Assembly: GCA_947090765.1 (NCBI GenBank)
Contig: OX352322.1
Location: forward strand, 2,127,501-2,191,500
Source of the DNA: Pseudomonas sp. MM223
GTDB taxonomy: Bacteria > Pseudomonadota > Gammaproteobacteria > Pseudomonadales > Pseudomonadaceae
DNA: 64,000 nucleotides
Reading direction: 5' to 3'
In this document: piece by piece, positions 32,151 through 41,032 of the stretch
Layout of the letters: each line of letters begins with the position of its first letter
Position numbering within the stretch: position 1 is the stretch's first letter
Made by a program: the position numbers and the translations under genes
The notes under the pieces: generated by a model
What the model was told of the DNA's origin: nothing
Seen by the model: the letters and a program-made list of their open reading frames with translations, nothing else
Database searches by the model: none

Positions 32151-32414
32151 ATGGGCGGAGCAGTCAAGAAGGCGGCGAACGTCGCGACCCTGGGCTTGAG
32201 CGATGCGGTGCTCGGCGATTCCTTCGACACCCCGAAGACCAACACCACGACCGCCGAGGACGTTGACACCAACGACGTGTCCACGGGTGATGCCCAGGGT
32301 TATGCCGACGACAAGCGCCGTCGTGCCAAAGCTGCGGGGCTGTCGTCCACGATCCTGGGCGGGGCCAGCGCGGCCGCAGCACCGACCGCCACCAAGACTT
32401 TGCTGGGGCAATAA
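32151..32414 (+). CDS. Small phage protein upstream of the portal
   Basis: 87 aa (MGGAVKKAANVATLGLSDAV). Ala/Gly/Thr-rich and low complexity, ending in GGASAAAAPTATK. Short proteins like this often precede the portal gene of podoviruses and may be minor virion parts. No specific function. Confidence 0.6.
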   Translation: MGGAVKKAANVATLGLSDAVLGDSFDTPKTNTTTAEDVDTNDVSTGDAQGYADDKRRRAKAAGLSSTILGGASAAAAPTATKTLLGQ

Positions 32415-32416
32415 CC

Positions 32417-34111
32417 ATGGCCACCGACAGCCCACGCAAGCTGGCCGAGAAGCGGCTGTCAGCGCTGAAGACCGAGCGAGCCTCCTGGGACACCAACGCC
32501 AAGGAGATCTCCGACTTCATCCTGCCCATGCGCTCCCGGGTGATGTGCGACGACACCAACCGTGGCGACCGCCGCAACAATAAGATCATCAACAACCGTG
32601 CCACTATGGCCAGCCGCACCACGGCGTCGGGGATGATGAGCGGAATCACTTCGCCGGCACGCCCATGGTTCAACCTGGCCCCGGTGGCCAGGGCCATCAT
32701 GGAGTTCGGCCCGGTCAAGTCGTGGTTCTACGAGTGCACGCAGCGCATGCGGGACGTCTTCCTGCGCTCAAACCTGTATCAGGTGCTGCCGACTTGCTAC
32801 CAGGAGATGGCCACCTTCGGCACCGGATGCATCTGGGTGGACGAGCATCCAGACACAGTGATCCGCTGCGAGGCCTTCACCTGGGGCGAGTACTACATCT
32901 CCAACGGTGCAGACGGCCGGGCCGCAGGCATCTACCGCGAATTCAAATGGACGGTGAACCAGTTGGTGCAGGAGTTCGGCGTTGAAGCGCTGAGTCCGTC
33001 GTCCAAGGCCCTGTACGAGAACAACAACGGTGACCAGTTCATCAGCTGCGCACAGCGCGTTGAGCTGAACATGAACGCCAACCCAGACCGCGCTGGCAGC
33101 CGCAATCTGCCGTTCTCGGCGCTGACCTGGGAGGCTGGTGCGCCAGGCGACATGGTGCTGGAGGATCGCGGCTATCACGAGTTCCCGGCAATGGCTGTGC
33201 GCTGGGAATCGATGCCCGGCGATGCATATGGCACAGGTCCCGGCCGCATCTGCCTTGGCGATGTGAAGGCCTTGCAGCTGTATGAGCGTCAGGCAGCCCG
33301 CATGACCGAAACCGGCGCCAACCCGCCGCTGCAAGCACCGGCAGAACTGCGTGGCCAGCCCAGCAGCACCATCCCAGGTGGCGTGACCTACGTCCCGATG
33401 GTGGGCGGCCAGAACCAGATGGCGCCGATCTACCAGCCCAATGCGGCCTGGCTATCGCCCATCCAGGCGAAGATCCAGGAGCACGAAGCCCGGATCAACG
33501 AGGCGTTCTTCGTTGACCTGTTCCTGATGGTCAGCCAGCTCGACACCGTGCGCACAGCCACCGAGATCGCGGCCCGCAAGGAAGAGAAGATGCTGATGCT
33601 CGGCCCTGTGCTGGAGAGGATCAACGACGAGCTGCTTGACCCGTTGATCGACCGCACCTTCAACATCATGCTGCGCCAGTCGATCCCGATCTGGGCCGGC
33701 ATCATCGATGGTGACCCGTTGCTGCCGCCACCACCCGAAGAACTGATCGAGGCCAACAGCGAGATCCAGGCCGAGTACGTGTCGATCCTGGCTCAGGCGC
33801 AGAAATCCCAGAACGTGCTGGGCTTGGAGCGCTTCGCGACCCTGGCCGGCAACCTGTCAGGCGCCTTCCCTGAGGTACTGGACAAGGTCAACTCCGACCA
33901 GCTCATCGAGGAATACGCAGATGCCATCGGCGTCGTGCCCACTGTGGTTCGTGGTGCCGACGAGGTCGCGGCCATCCGCGAGCAGCGCGCCCAGCAGCAA
34001 CAAGCTGCGCAAGCCCAGCAGGCCATGGGTGCCGCCATTCAAGGGGCCAAGCTCCTGTCCGAAACCGAAGTCACCCCGGACAACGTCCTGGGCCAGATGC
34101 TGGGGGCCTAA
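32417..34111 (+). CDS. Portal (head-tail connecting) protein
   Basis: 564 aa of the podovirus head-to-tail connecting family. Recognisable blocks: RTTASGMMSGITSPARPWFN (about residues 67-86), TFGTGCIWVDE, and EARINEAFFVDLFLMVS (about 357-373). The C-terminus is Gln-rich. It forms the dodecameric DNA entry ring. The stop is directly followed by the start of the Bbp19-like gene. Confidence 0.92.
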   Translation: MATDSPRKLAEKRLSALKTERASWDTNAKEISDFILPMRSRVMCDDTNRGDRRNNKIINNRATMASRTTASGMMSGITSPARPWFNLAPVARAIMEFGPVKSWFYECTQRMRDVFLRSNLYQVLPTCYQEMATFGTGCIWVDEHPDTVIRCEAFTWGEYYISNGADGRAAGIYREFKWTVNQLVQEFGVEALSPSSKALYENNNGDQFISCAQRVELNMNANPDRAGSRNLPFSALTWEAGAPGDMVLEDRGYHEFPAMAVRWESMPGDAYGTGPGRICLGDVKALQLYERQAARMTETGANPPLQAPAELRGQPSSTIPGGVTYVPMVGGQNQMAPIYQPNAAWLSPIQAKIQEHEARINEAFFVDLFLMVSQLDTVRTATEIAARKEEKMLMLGPVLERINDELLDPLIDRTFNIMLRQSIPIWAGIIDGDPLLPPPPEELIEANSEIQAEYVSILAQAQKSQNVLGLERFATLAGNLSGAFPEVLDKVNSDQLIEEYADAIGVVPTVVRGADEVAAIREQRAQQQQAAQAQQAMGAAIQGAKLLSETEVTPDNVLGQMLGA

Positions 34112-34417
34112 ATGCTCGAAGACGCCGAGATCCTGCAGAAGCGGGAGGACGAGCAGCGGCTGAAGGATTTTCAGGACGAACAGGACTTCAAGTGGCTGAT
34201 GGCCGATTCCCGTGGTCGTCGGTTGATCTGGCGCCAGCTTGAGGCCGCTCGCCTGTTTCACCAGATCTACGACCCGCACCCACAGAACCTGGCCTTCAAC
34301 GAAGGCAAGCGTCAGCACGGTCTGTGGCTGCTGGATCGCATCAACACCCTGTGCCCGCACCTGTACCAGGTGATGGTCGCGGAGAACATCACCAAACCCG
34401 ACGAGGCAAACGCATGA
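34112..34417 (+). CDS. Bbp19-family protein
   Basis: 101 aa. DFKWLMADSRGRRLIWRQLE and NLAFNEGKRQHGLWLLDRI match the family named after Bordetella phage BPP-1 Bbp19. Role not established; its place between portal and scaffold suggests head assembly. BPP-1 is itself the classic DGR phage, and head genes here follow its order. Confidence 0.8.
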   Translation: MLEDAEILQKREDEQRLKDFQDEQDFKWLMADSRGRRLIWRQLEAARLFHQIYDPHPQNLAFNEGKRQHGLWLLDRINTLCPHLYQVMVAENITKPDEANA

Positions 34418-35121
34418 ACCTCTTCATCCACGGCCGTCTCGGCCATTTCCTCATGAACGAAGCCGGCGCCGATGGCAGTCAGGGTGGTGGTGCTACTGCT
34501 GCCCAGGCCACTGGCGAGCCGCAGAGCAACATCCTCGGTGGCGACCAGGGCGCCCAAGGCCAGCAGCAACAGCAGGCCGGCGATACCAGCCAGCAAAGCC
34601 AGGAAGGCCAGCAGCAGACCCAGAAGCAGGAAGGCGAGGGCGAGCAGGCGCAGAAGCCTGTAGTGCCTGAGGCCTATGCCTTCAAGGACCTGCCAGAAGG
34701 CTATGCGATGTCCGACCAGCAGTTGGCCGAGGTGAGCCCGCTGTTCAAGGAGCTGGGCCTGACCCAGGAGCAGGCAGACAAGCTGGTTGCCTTCGACGCC
34801 AAGCGCACCCTGGCTGCCGAGCAAGCCGGCCTGGAACAGCGTCAAGGCCTGGTTACCGGCTGGGAGAAGTCCCTGCGTGAGGATGCAGCCTTTGGCGGCG
34901 CCAACTTCGACGCCAACGTCGGCGTTGCCCAGAAAGCCCTGGCCCAGTTCGGCACCCCCGAGCTGAGCACCATGCTCAAGGAGTCCGGCCTGGGCTCCCA
35001 TCCCGAAGTTGTTCGGCTCTTCCACCGGATCGGCCAGCAGTTGGCCGAGGGCCAGCTGCATAGCGGTTCCGGCAACCAATCCCGCAAAACCGACGCCGAA
35101 GTCTTCTACGGCAAATCCTAA
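34414..35121 (+). CDS. Putative scaffolding protein
   Basis: 235 aa. The first half is a long Gln/Gly-rich disordered stretch, the second half is helical (QQLAEVSPLFKELGLTQEQA). Such acidic, helical proteins between portal and capsid act as internal scaffolds. Overlaps the Bbp19-like stop by 4 bp and ends 10 bp before the capsid gene. Confidence 0.75.
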   Translation: MNLFIHGRLGHFLMNEAGADGSQGGGATAAQATGEPQSNILGGDQGAQGQQQQQAGDTSQQSQEGQQQTQKQEGEGEQAQKPVVPEAYAFKDLPEGYAMSDQQLAEVSPLFKELGLTQEQADKLVAFDAKRTLAAEQAGLEQRQGLVTGWEKSLREDAAFGGANFDANVGVAQKALAQFGTPELSTMLKESGLGSHPEVVRLFHRIGQQLAEGQLHSGSGNQSRKTDAEVFYGKS

Positions 35122-35131
35122 GGAGTGAACC

Positions 35132-36130
35132 ATGGCCGTTATCGCCCAAAACTCCCTGACGCTGACCGATTGGGCCAAGCGGCAGGACCCCGACATGAAG
35201 CAGGCTCGCATTGTCGAGATGCTTGCCCAGACCAACGAGATCATTCCTGACATGCTTTGGCAGGAAGGCAACCTCGCAACTGGCCACCGAACCACTATTC
35301 GCACTGGTCTGCCGACCGGCACCTATCGTGCGCTCAACGCCGGTATTCTGCGCACCAAGTCCACCACCGTTCAGGTGGACGAGACCTGCGCGATGCTGGA
35401 AAACCTCGGCATCGTCGACGAGGCCCTGGCCAATCTGAACGGCAACACCTCGGCATTCCGCCTGTCCGAGAACGCTGCGTACATTGAAGGCATGAACCAG
35501 GACATGGCCACCGGCCTGTTCTACAACAACAGCGCGTTGGAACCAGCCAAGTTCCTTGGTATGGCGCCGCGCTACAGCGACAGCACCGCCAAGAACGGGC
35601 AGAACATCATCAAGATGGGTGGTTCTGGCTCGGACAACGCTTCCATCTGGCTGATCGTCTGGGGCGACCAGACCGTGCACGGCATCTACCCGAAGGGTTC
35701 CAAGGCTGGCCTGGACCACAACGACATGGGCATCGAGCTGGTAGACGATGGCTCAGGCACCAACCGTGTGTTCCGCGCATACCGCGACCACTACAAGTGG
35801 GACTGCGGTCTGGCGCTGCGCGACTGGCGCTATGCGGTTCGCATTTGCAACATCGACATCAGCGATCTGCTGGCCGACACCAACGGCACCAGCGTCAAGA
35901 TCATCGAGGCGATGATTCGTGCAGTGCACCGCATCCCGAACCTGCGCATGGGCCGCCCGGCCTTTTACATGAACCGCACCATCCGCGAGTGCCTGGACAT
36001 CCAGGCGATGAACAAGGCCAACGTCCAGCTCAAGATCCAGGAGTACGACGGCGAGTTCATCACCAGCCTGCGCGGCGTGCCGTTCCGTACCGTGGACGCA
36101 CTGCTCAACTCCGAGTCGCCGGTCGTCTGA
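35132..36130 (+). CDS. Major capsid protein
   Basis: 332 aa, preceded by AAGGAG. Starts MAVIAQNSLTLTDWAKRQDP and contains ATGHRTTIRTGLPTGTYRAL and FYMNRTIRECLDIQAMNKAN. This is the capsid type of BPP-1-like podoviruses (HK97 fold by family). No decoration domain. Its position after the scaffold and before the cement protein supports the call. Confidence 0.92.
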   Translation: MAVIAQNSLTLTDWAKRQDPDMKQARIVEMLAQTNEIIPDMLWQEGNLATGHRTTIRTGLPTGTYRALNAGILRTKSTTVQVDETCAMLENLGIVDEALANLNGNTSAFRLSENAAYIEGMNQDMATGLFYNNSALEPAKFLGMAPRYSDSTAKNGQNIIKMGGSGSDNASIWLIVWGDQTVHGIYPKGSKAGLDHNDMGIELVDDGSGTNRVFRAYRDHYKWDCGLALRDWRYAVRICNIDISDLLADTNGTSVKIIEAMIRAVHRIPNLRMGRPAFYMNRTIRECLDIQAMNKANVQLKIQEYDGEFITSLRGVPFRTVDALLNSESPVV

Positions 36131-36169
36131 CCGGCGCTTCACCCACCAAATCATCTCCGGAGAATCCTC

Positions 36170-36616
36170 ATGATCACCGACAAGCTGAACTTGTTCAGCG
36201 GTTTGACTGGTCAGGCAGTCACCGCGACGGCGGCATCGACCGACGTTATCGACCTGGGCCCACTGACTCACGGCAACACCCGACGCGATATCGGCGCAGG
36301 CGAGCCGCTATTCCTGGTAGTCGCAGTGCTGGCTGCCGCGACTGCGGCCGGCGCTGCAACCGTGAACTTCCAGTTGCAGACGAGTGATGACAACGCCACT
36401 TGGGTCACTCTGTTCGACTCTGGCGCCACCGCCCTGGCCGACATGGCTGCCGGCAAGCGTCCTGTTGCCGTGTCCGTCCCGCGCGGCGTTCGCCGCTATC
36501 TCCGCGTCAACTACACCGTTGGCACCGGCCCACTTACTGCTGGCACTTTCTGGGCCGGCCTGGTGAAGGATGTGCAGGACACTGCTACCTACGCCAGCGG
36601 CTTCGTGATTGCGTAA
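36170..36616 (+). CDS. Bbp16-family capsid cement protein
   Basis: 148 aa, beta-rich (MITDKLNLFSGLTGQAVTAT, VNFQLQTSDDNATWVTLFDS). In BPP-1 the homologous protein sits on the capsid surface and stabilises it. Directly downstream of the capsid gene. Confidence 0.82.
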   Translation: MITDKLNLFSGLTGQAVTATAASTDVIDLGPLTHGNTRRDIGAGEPLFLVVAVLAAATAAGAATVNFQLQTSDDNATWVTLFDSGATALADMAAGKRPVAVSVPRGVRRYLRVNYTVGTGPLTAGTFWAGLVKDVQDTATYASGFVIA

Positions 36617-36625
36617 GGAGCAGCC

Positions 36626-37108
36626 ATGAAAGTTATCGCACTTGAACGCGGCTACTACGGCGGGAAGATCCAGGACCCGCCAGAGGCTGGCGGCGAACCC
36701 TTCGAGATCCAGAAGGAAAGCCACTTGGGCAAATGGATGCAGCCGCAGGGCTGGACGCCATCCGCTGCAACCAAGCCTGTGGCTACCACTTCCGCCGGAA
36801 CCAGCACCAACACCGGCAGCCAGGGTGGCGGGGCGGATGGCGGGGTTCCTCAGCCAGCATTCACCGTCAAGCACAACGGTGGCGGCCGCTACATCGTCAT
36901 CAACGCAGCAGGCGATAAGGTCGGTGACTTTGTCGGCGCTAACAAGGAAGAAGCCCAGGCAGAGGCTGATCGCCTGATCGCTGGTGGCGAGCCGTACGTC
37001 AAGCCTGACGACACCACCAGCACCAACACCGGCAGCCAGGGTGGCGGGGCGGATGGCGGGGGTAGCGGCGGCAACCCCGACGATGACGACGACGGCCCGG
37101 ACGCCTAA
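36626..37108 (+). CDS. Small protein with duplicated Gly-rich linkers
   Basis: 160 aa. Short N-terminal region (MKVIALERGYYGGKIQDPPE), linker, a compact domain (FTVKHNGGGRYIVINAAGDK, about residues 76-125), a second linker and an acidic tail (DDDDDG). The two linkers are encoded by a perfect 45-bp direct repeat. Probably a virion-associated protein; function unknown. Confidence 0.6.
   Translation: MKVIALERGYYGGKIQDPPEAGGEPFEIQKESHLGKWMQPQGWTPSAATKPVATTSAGTSTNTGSQGGGADGGVPQPAFTVKHNGGGRYIVINAAGDKVGDFVGANKEEAQAEADRLIAGGEPYVKPDDTTSTNTGSQGGGADGGGSGGNPDDDDDGPDA
36801..37061 (+). repeat. Pair of 45-bp direct repeats within a virion gene
   Basis: 36801-36845 and 37017-37061 are identical and encode STNTGSQGGGADGG. 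Recombination between them would delete exactly 72 codons in frame. Confidence 0.9.
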
Positions 37109-37127
37109 GTCAGCACCAGCACCCACC

Positions 37128-37150
37128 AAGGGCCCTTCGGGGCCCTTTTT
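37128..37150 (+). terminator. Terminator after the head genes
   Basis: AAGGGCC, loop, GGCCCTTT followed by T's, 20 bp after the stop of the preceding gene. Confidence 0.8.
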
Positions 37151-37167
37151 CATGGAGCCAGCTTCCA

Positions 37168-37803
37168 ATGTCCTCAGTGATCGACATCTGCAACATGGCG
37201 CTCTTCCGCATCGGTAATGGCATGCGCATCGATGACCTGGAAGAGAACAGCCAGCCTGCCCGCATCTGCAAGCAGTTCTACGAGAGCAGCCGCGACTTTG
37301 TGCTGCGCGCCGACTGCGACTGGGGATTCGCCACGGCCTTCGCCCAGTTGGCTGAGGTCGCCGATAACCCGAACCCCGAATACCCCTTTGCATACGCCGT
37401 GCCGAACGACTGCATGCGGGTTCGCCGCATCGTCAACCCGGTCTTTCCGCAGGGCGTATGGCCGGCTGGCATGCACTGTCAGATGCCGGAACTACCTCGC
37501 ATCCAGTTCCGGATCATCAACGGGAGCAGCCAGCGCCTGATCAGCACCAACGTTAGCCCGGCCACCCTTGAGTACACGCTGAAGGTCGAGTCGCCGGAGA
37601 TGTTCGACCCGGTCTTTGTATCGGCCTTGGCCTGGTACCTGGCCAGCCAGGTCGCTGGCCCATTGGCAAAAGATGCTGGAATTGCTTCGGCCTGTGCTGG
37701 CGAATACCGGGCAGAAGTCCTGGTAGCCGCGGCTGCCGCCCTTAACGAAAGCGTTACGCAGTACCAGCACGAATCCATCTTTATCACGGGGCGCGGGGCA
37801 TGA
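37168..37803 (+). CDS. Tail tubular protein A-like (T7 gp11-like)
   Basis: 211 aa. MSSVIDICNMALFRIGNGMR and CDWGFATAFAQLAEVADNPN are typical of T7 gp11-type head-tail adaptor proteins. It forms the upper ring of the short tail tube. Overlaps the next gene by 4 bp. Confidence 0.85.
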   Translation: MSSVIDICNMALFRIGNGMRIDDLEENSQPARICKQFYESSRDFVLRADCDWGFATAFAQLAEVADNPNPEYPFAYAVPNDCMRVRRIVNPVFPQGVWPAGMHCQMPELPRIQFRIINGSSQRLISTNVSPATLEYTLKVESPEMFDPVFVSALAWYLASQVAGPLAKDAGIASACAGEYRAEVLVAAAAALNESVTQYQHESIFITGRGA

Positions 37804-40124
37804 GCGAAGTCATTCAGCCGTCCTTCAGCGCTGGCGAGGTTGCGCCGGCCACCTATGCCCGGGTTGACCTGGCCCGTTACTACACCGCGCTCAAGACCTG
37901 CCGCAACTTCGTGGTGCTGCCTGAGGGTGGTGCCCAGAACCGTTCTGGCACGCGCTTCATCACCGAGGTGAAGAACAGCAATGCCCGTACCCGGCTGATC
38001 CCGTTTCAGTTCTCGACCGAACAGACGTACATCCTGGAGTTCGGCAACCTGTACATCCGCTTCATCAGCATGGGCGGCCAGGTGGTAAGCGGTGCCGTGC
38101 CGTACGAGATTGTCTCGCCGTACACCACCGCCCAGCTGCCGGATCTCAAGTTCACCCAGTCAGCGGATGTGATGACCATCGTGCATCCAGACCACCCGCC
38201 GCGTGAGCTGTCGCGCCTGGCGCCGACCAACTGGACGTTGACGGCGATCACCTTTGAGCCTGGCATTGCAGCTCCCACTGGACTTACTGCAACGGCGCGC
38301 ACTGGTGGATCTGGCGACACCACCGAGTACCAGTACAAGGTCACGGCCGTCAGCAGCATATCGGAAGGCTCTGTCGAGTCCTGGGCCAGCAACACGGCCA
38401 CGGTGAACAGCTTCGACGACAAGCCCGGGGCAACCCTGGCATGGACCGCCGTGACCGGCGCCGACCACTACAACGTATACAAGAACAAGTCGTCTGGCGT
38501 GTTTGGCTTCATCGGGCAGTCGGCCGGTTTGACCTTCAACGACATCAACATCACCCCAGAAACCGACAACACCGTGCCGATTGGTTACAACCCGTTCGCT
38601 GACGGGAACAACCCTTCGGTCGTGGGCTACTACCAGCAGCGCATGGCCTTCGCGGCCAGCCGGGCCAATCCCCAGACCGTGTGGATGTCGCGCACAGGGG
38701 ACTTCCACAACTTCGGCTACTCCGACCCGAACAAGGATGACGATGGCATCGAGTTCGTCATTGCCAGCCGGCAGGTCAACCAGATCCGTCACCTGGTGTC
38801 GCTGCGTGAGCTGCTGGCCATGACCTCGGGAGCCGAGATCGCCATTACCGGGTCCAGCGACTCGGGCATCACGCCGGCCAACGTGTCGGCGGTGGAGCAG
38901 AGCTACTTCGGCTCCAGCGACGTTATCCCGGCTATCTACGCCAACACGGCGCTCTACATCCAGGCACGGGGCGGCAAGTTGTCGACCCTGGCATACAACT
39001 ACGTTTCTGACGGGTTCCAGCCGCAGGATGTGAGCGTGCTGTCGTCGCACCTGCTGCGCGGCTTCACCATTGATGACCAGGCCTTTGCCTTGGCGCCCAA
39101 TGGCGTGCTGTGGATGGCCCGCAACGACGGCATGCTGCTGGGCTTCACATTCCTGCCGGATCAGCAGGTGTACGGCTGGAGCTGGCACGACACAGACGGT
39201 GCGGTCGAGGCCGTGGCCAGTGTGCCGGAGGATGACGAAGACGCCCTGTACATGATCGTGCGGCGCACCATCAATGGCGTTACCAAGCGCTATATCGAGC
39301 GCATGGCCACCCGGCAGCTGACCAAATACGGTACCGGCGACTTCTGGTTTGACCGGGCATTCTTCGTGGATTGTGGGCTGACCTACGACGGGCGCCGCTC
39401 CGGCACCGCTGTTCTCACCGGTGGTACCGACTGGCAATTCCCCAACCTGCTGACCCTGACCGTAGGCACTGCCACATTTAACGCCGGCATGGTCGATCGC
39501 AGCGTGATCATGTACGGCGGCGGGACTGAAACAAGTATTGGCGAGATCCTTACCGTACGGATCACGGCCTACATCTCGCCGACCGTGGTCACGGTTGAGC
39601 CTCAGACCGTTGTGCCGCAGTCGCTGCGTGGCACCTCGGCCACCCGCTGGGGTGTTGCTGCAACTACCGTCAGCGGCCTCGGGCACCTGGAGGGAAAGAC
39701 CGTCAGCATGCTGGGCGACGGCAATGTCATTCCCCAGCAGGTGGTTACTGGCGGGGCTGTGCCCCTGGACAGCCCAACGCTGGTGGTGCACATCGGACTG
39801 CCGATCACTGGCGACTTCGAAACGTTGGACGTCACCCTGCAGAACAACCAGTCGTTCCTGGGCAACAAGAAGCGCATCAACCAAGTTGTGGTGCTGTGCC
39901 AGGAAAGCCGCGGCATCTTCGCTGGGCCGGACGCCGACCACCTGGACGAGTTCAAGCAGCGCGCCGGTGAGAACTATGGCGAGCCGATCGAACTGCTGAC
40001 TGGCCGGGCCGAAATGGACATCCAGTGCCAGTGGGATTCAAACGGACGCCTGTTCATTCGCCAGTCCGACCCGCTCCCGCTCACCATTCTGGGGGTCATG
40101 CCCAATGTCCAAGCCGGTGGCTGA
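37800..40124 (+). CDS. Tail tubular protein B-like nozzle (T7 gp12-like)
   Basis: 774 aa. Begins VIQPSFSAGEVAPATYARVD and KTCRNFVVLPEGGAQNRSGT, the conserved N-terminus of podovirus nozzle proteins. A fibronectin-like beta segment (VTAVSSISEGSVESWASNTA) lies at about residues 179-200, and a beta-propeller-like core follows. It forms the distal tail nozzle to which the tailspike attaches. Confidence 0.88.
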   Translation: MSEVIQPSFSAGEVAPATYARVDLARYYTALKTCRNFVVLPEGGAQNRSGTRFITEVKNSNARTRLIPFQFSTEQTYILEFGNLYIRFISMGGQVVSGAVPYEIVSPYTTAQLPDLKFTQSADVMTIVHPDHPPRELSRLAPTNWTLTAITFEPGIAAPTGLTATARTGGSGDTTEYQYKVTAVSSISEGSVESWASNTATVNSFDDKPGATLAWTAVTGADHYNVYKNKSSGVFGFIGQSAGLTFNDINITPETDNTVPIGYNPFADGNNPSVVGYYQQRMAFAASRANPQTVWMSRTGDFHNFGYSDPNKDDDGIEFVIASRQVNQIRHLVSLRELLAMTSGAEIAITGSSDSGITPANVSAVEQSYFGSSDVIPAIYANTALYIQARGGKLSTLAYNYVSDGFQPQDVSVLSSHLLRGFTIDDQAFALAPNGVLWMARNDGMLLGFTFLPDQQVYGWSWHDTDGAVEAVASVPEDDEDALYMIVRRTINGVTKRYIERMATRQLTKYGTGDFWFDRAFFVDCGLTYDGRRSGTAVLTGGTDWQFPNLLTLTVGTATFNAGMVDRSVIMYGGGTETSIGEILTVRITAYISPTVVTVEPQTVVPQSLRGTSATRWGVAATTVSGLGHLEGKTVSMLGDGNVIPQQVVTGGAVPLDSPTLVVHIGLPITGDFETLDVTLQNNQSFLGNKKRINQVVVLCQESRGIFAGPDADHLDEFKQRAGENYGEPIELLTGRAEMDIQCQWDSNGRLFIRQSDPLPLTILGVMPNVQAGG

Positions 40125-40569
40125 AATGCTGCCGGTTGATGACCGGCTGATCGTTATGACGGTGGCGAATGCGCGCATGCAGGACCAGTTGGAGTTCGAA
40201 TGCCTGCGCGGCCTGACTGTTGAGCAGGAGCTGCGCGACTCGGTAGCCAGGAGCGTTAACCCGCGTGCCTACGTCGTGAACGGCCGCGTGGTGGCCATGT
40301 TCGGCGACATCAAGCACGACGACCGTATCGGCGTCCCGTGGCTCATTAGCACCACCGAAATCGCCAAGCACCGCCGCGCCTTCCTGGTCGAGTGCGACCG
40401 TGAGGTCGCCGCCATGCGTCAGCGCCACCAGGTGCTGATCAATTACACCGATGCCCGCTACGTCAAAGCCTTGCGCTGGCTGCGCTGGCTCGGTTTCCAG
40501 ATGCATGACGCCGTGCCCTATGGGGTCAACGGTGAGTTGTTCCATCCAATGACTTTGAGGGGGTTGTAA
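40105..40569 (+). CDS. T7 gp13-like internal protein (GNAT-like fold)
   Basis: 154 aa. FGDIKHDDRIGVPWLISTTE and INYTDARYVKALRWLRWLGF match the gp13/DUF2833 family, an acetyltransferase-like fold used for virion assembly. Overlaps the nozzle gene by 20 bp and shares one base with the next gene. Confidence 0.82.
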   Translation: MSKPVAEMLPVDDRLIVMTVANARMQDQLEFECLRGLTVEQELRDSVARSVNPRAYVVNGRVVAMFGDIKHDDRIGVPWLISTTEIAKHRRAFLVECDREVAAMRQRHQVLINYTDARYVKALRWLRWLGFQMHDAVPYGVNGELFHPMTLRGL

Positions 40570-41030
40570 TGGGCGCAGCAGCAGGTGCTGGCGCAGCAGC
40601 GGGCGGTGGTCTGCTTGGCGCGTACTCTCAGATTCAGCAGGGCAAAGACGCGGTCAAGGCCGCTAAACGCCAGCAGCGCTACCTGAACGATCAGGCGCGC
40701 GACACCATCAACCAGGGTGACTTCGCCGCCGATATGGCGAACGAGCAGGGCCGGCAGACGGCTGCCAGCCAACGCACCGGCTTTGCGGCCAATGGCGTGG
40801 TGGCTGGCGAGGGCTCGGCTGGGCGCATCGAGCAAGGCACCATCGACCTTGCCCGACAAGACGCCGATCAGTTGCGCCGCAATGCCTTCAACCAGGCAAT
40901 GGGCTTGGTCGATCAGGGTAACGAGGGCATCAAGCAGGCCAAGGCCGAATTCCGTACGCGCCGACTCAATGCCTTCAGCTCGCTGCTTACGGGCGGCGGT
41001 CAGGCCTACAGCATGTACAGTGGAGGTTGA
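40569..41030 (+). CDS. Internal virion protein, T7 gp14-like
   Basis: 153 aa. Ala/Gly-rich hydrophobic N-terminus (GAAAGAGAAAGGGLLGAYSQ), then helical and Gln-rich (AVKAAKRQQRYLNDQARDTI). In T7 this protein is ejected into the outer membrane to form the first part of the DNA channel. Confidence 0.82.
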   Translation: MGAAAGAGAAAGGGLLGAYSQIQQGKDAVKAAKRQQRYLNDQARDTINQGDFAADMANEQGRQTAASQRTGFAANGVVAGEGSAGRIEQGTIDLARQDADQLRRNAFNQAMGLVDQGNEGIKQAKAEFRTRRLNAFSSLLTGGGQAYSMYSGG

Positions 41031-41032
41031 AC

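Noticed and set aside
30899..32284. 461-codon minus-strand open frame opposite terminase
   Set aside because: Shadow of the terminase gene, which has Walker motifs and clear context.
38160..39941. 593-codon open frame on the minus strand opposite the nozzle gene
   Set aside because: It is a shadow of high-GC coding sequence; it lacks a ribosome site and recognisable content, while the plus frame matches a nozzle protein.
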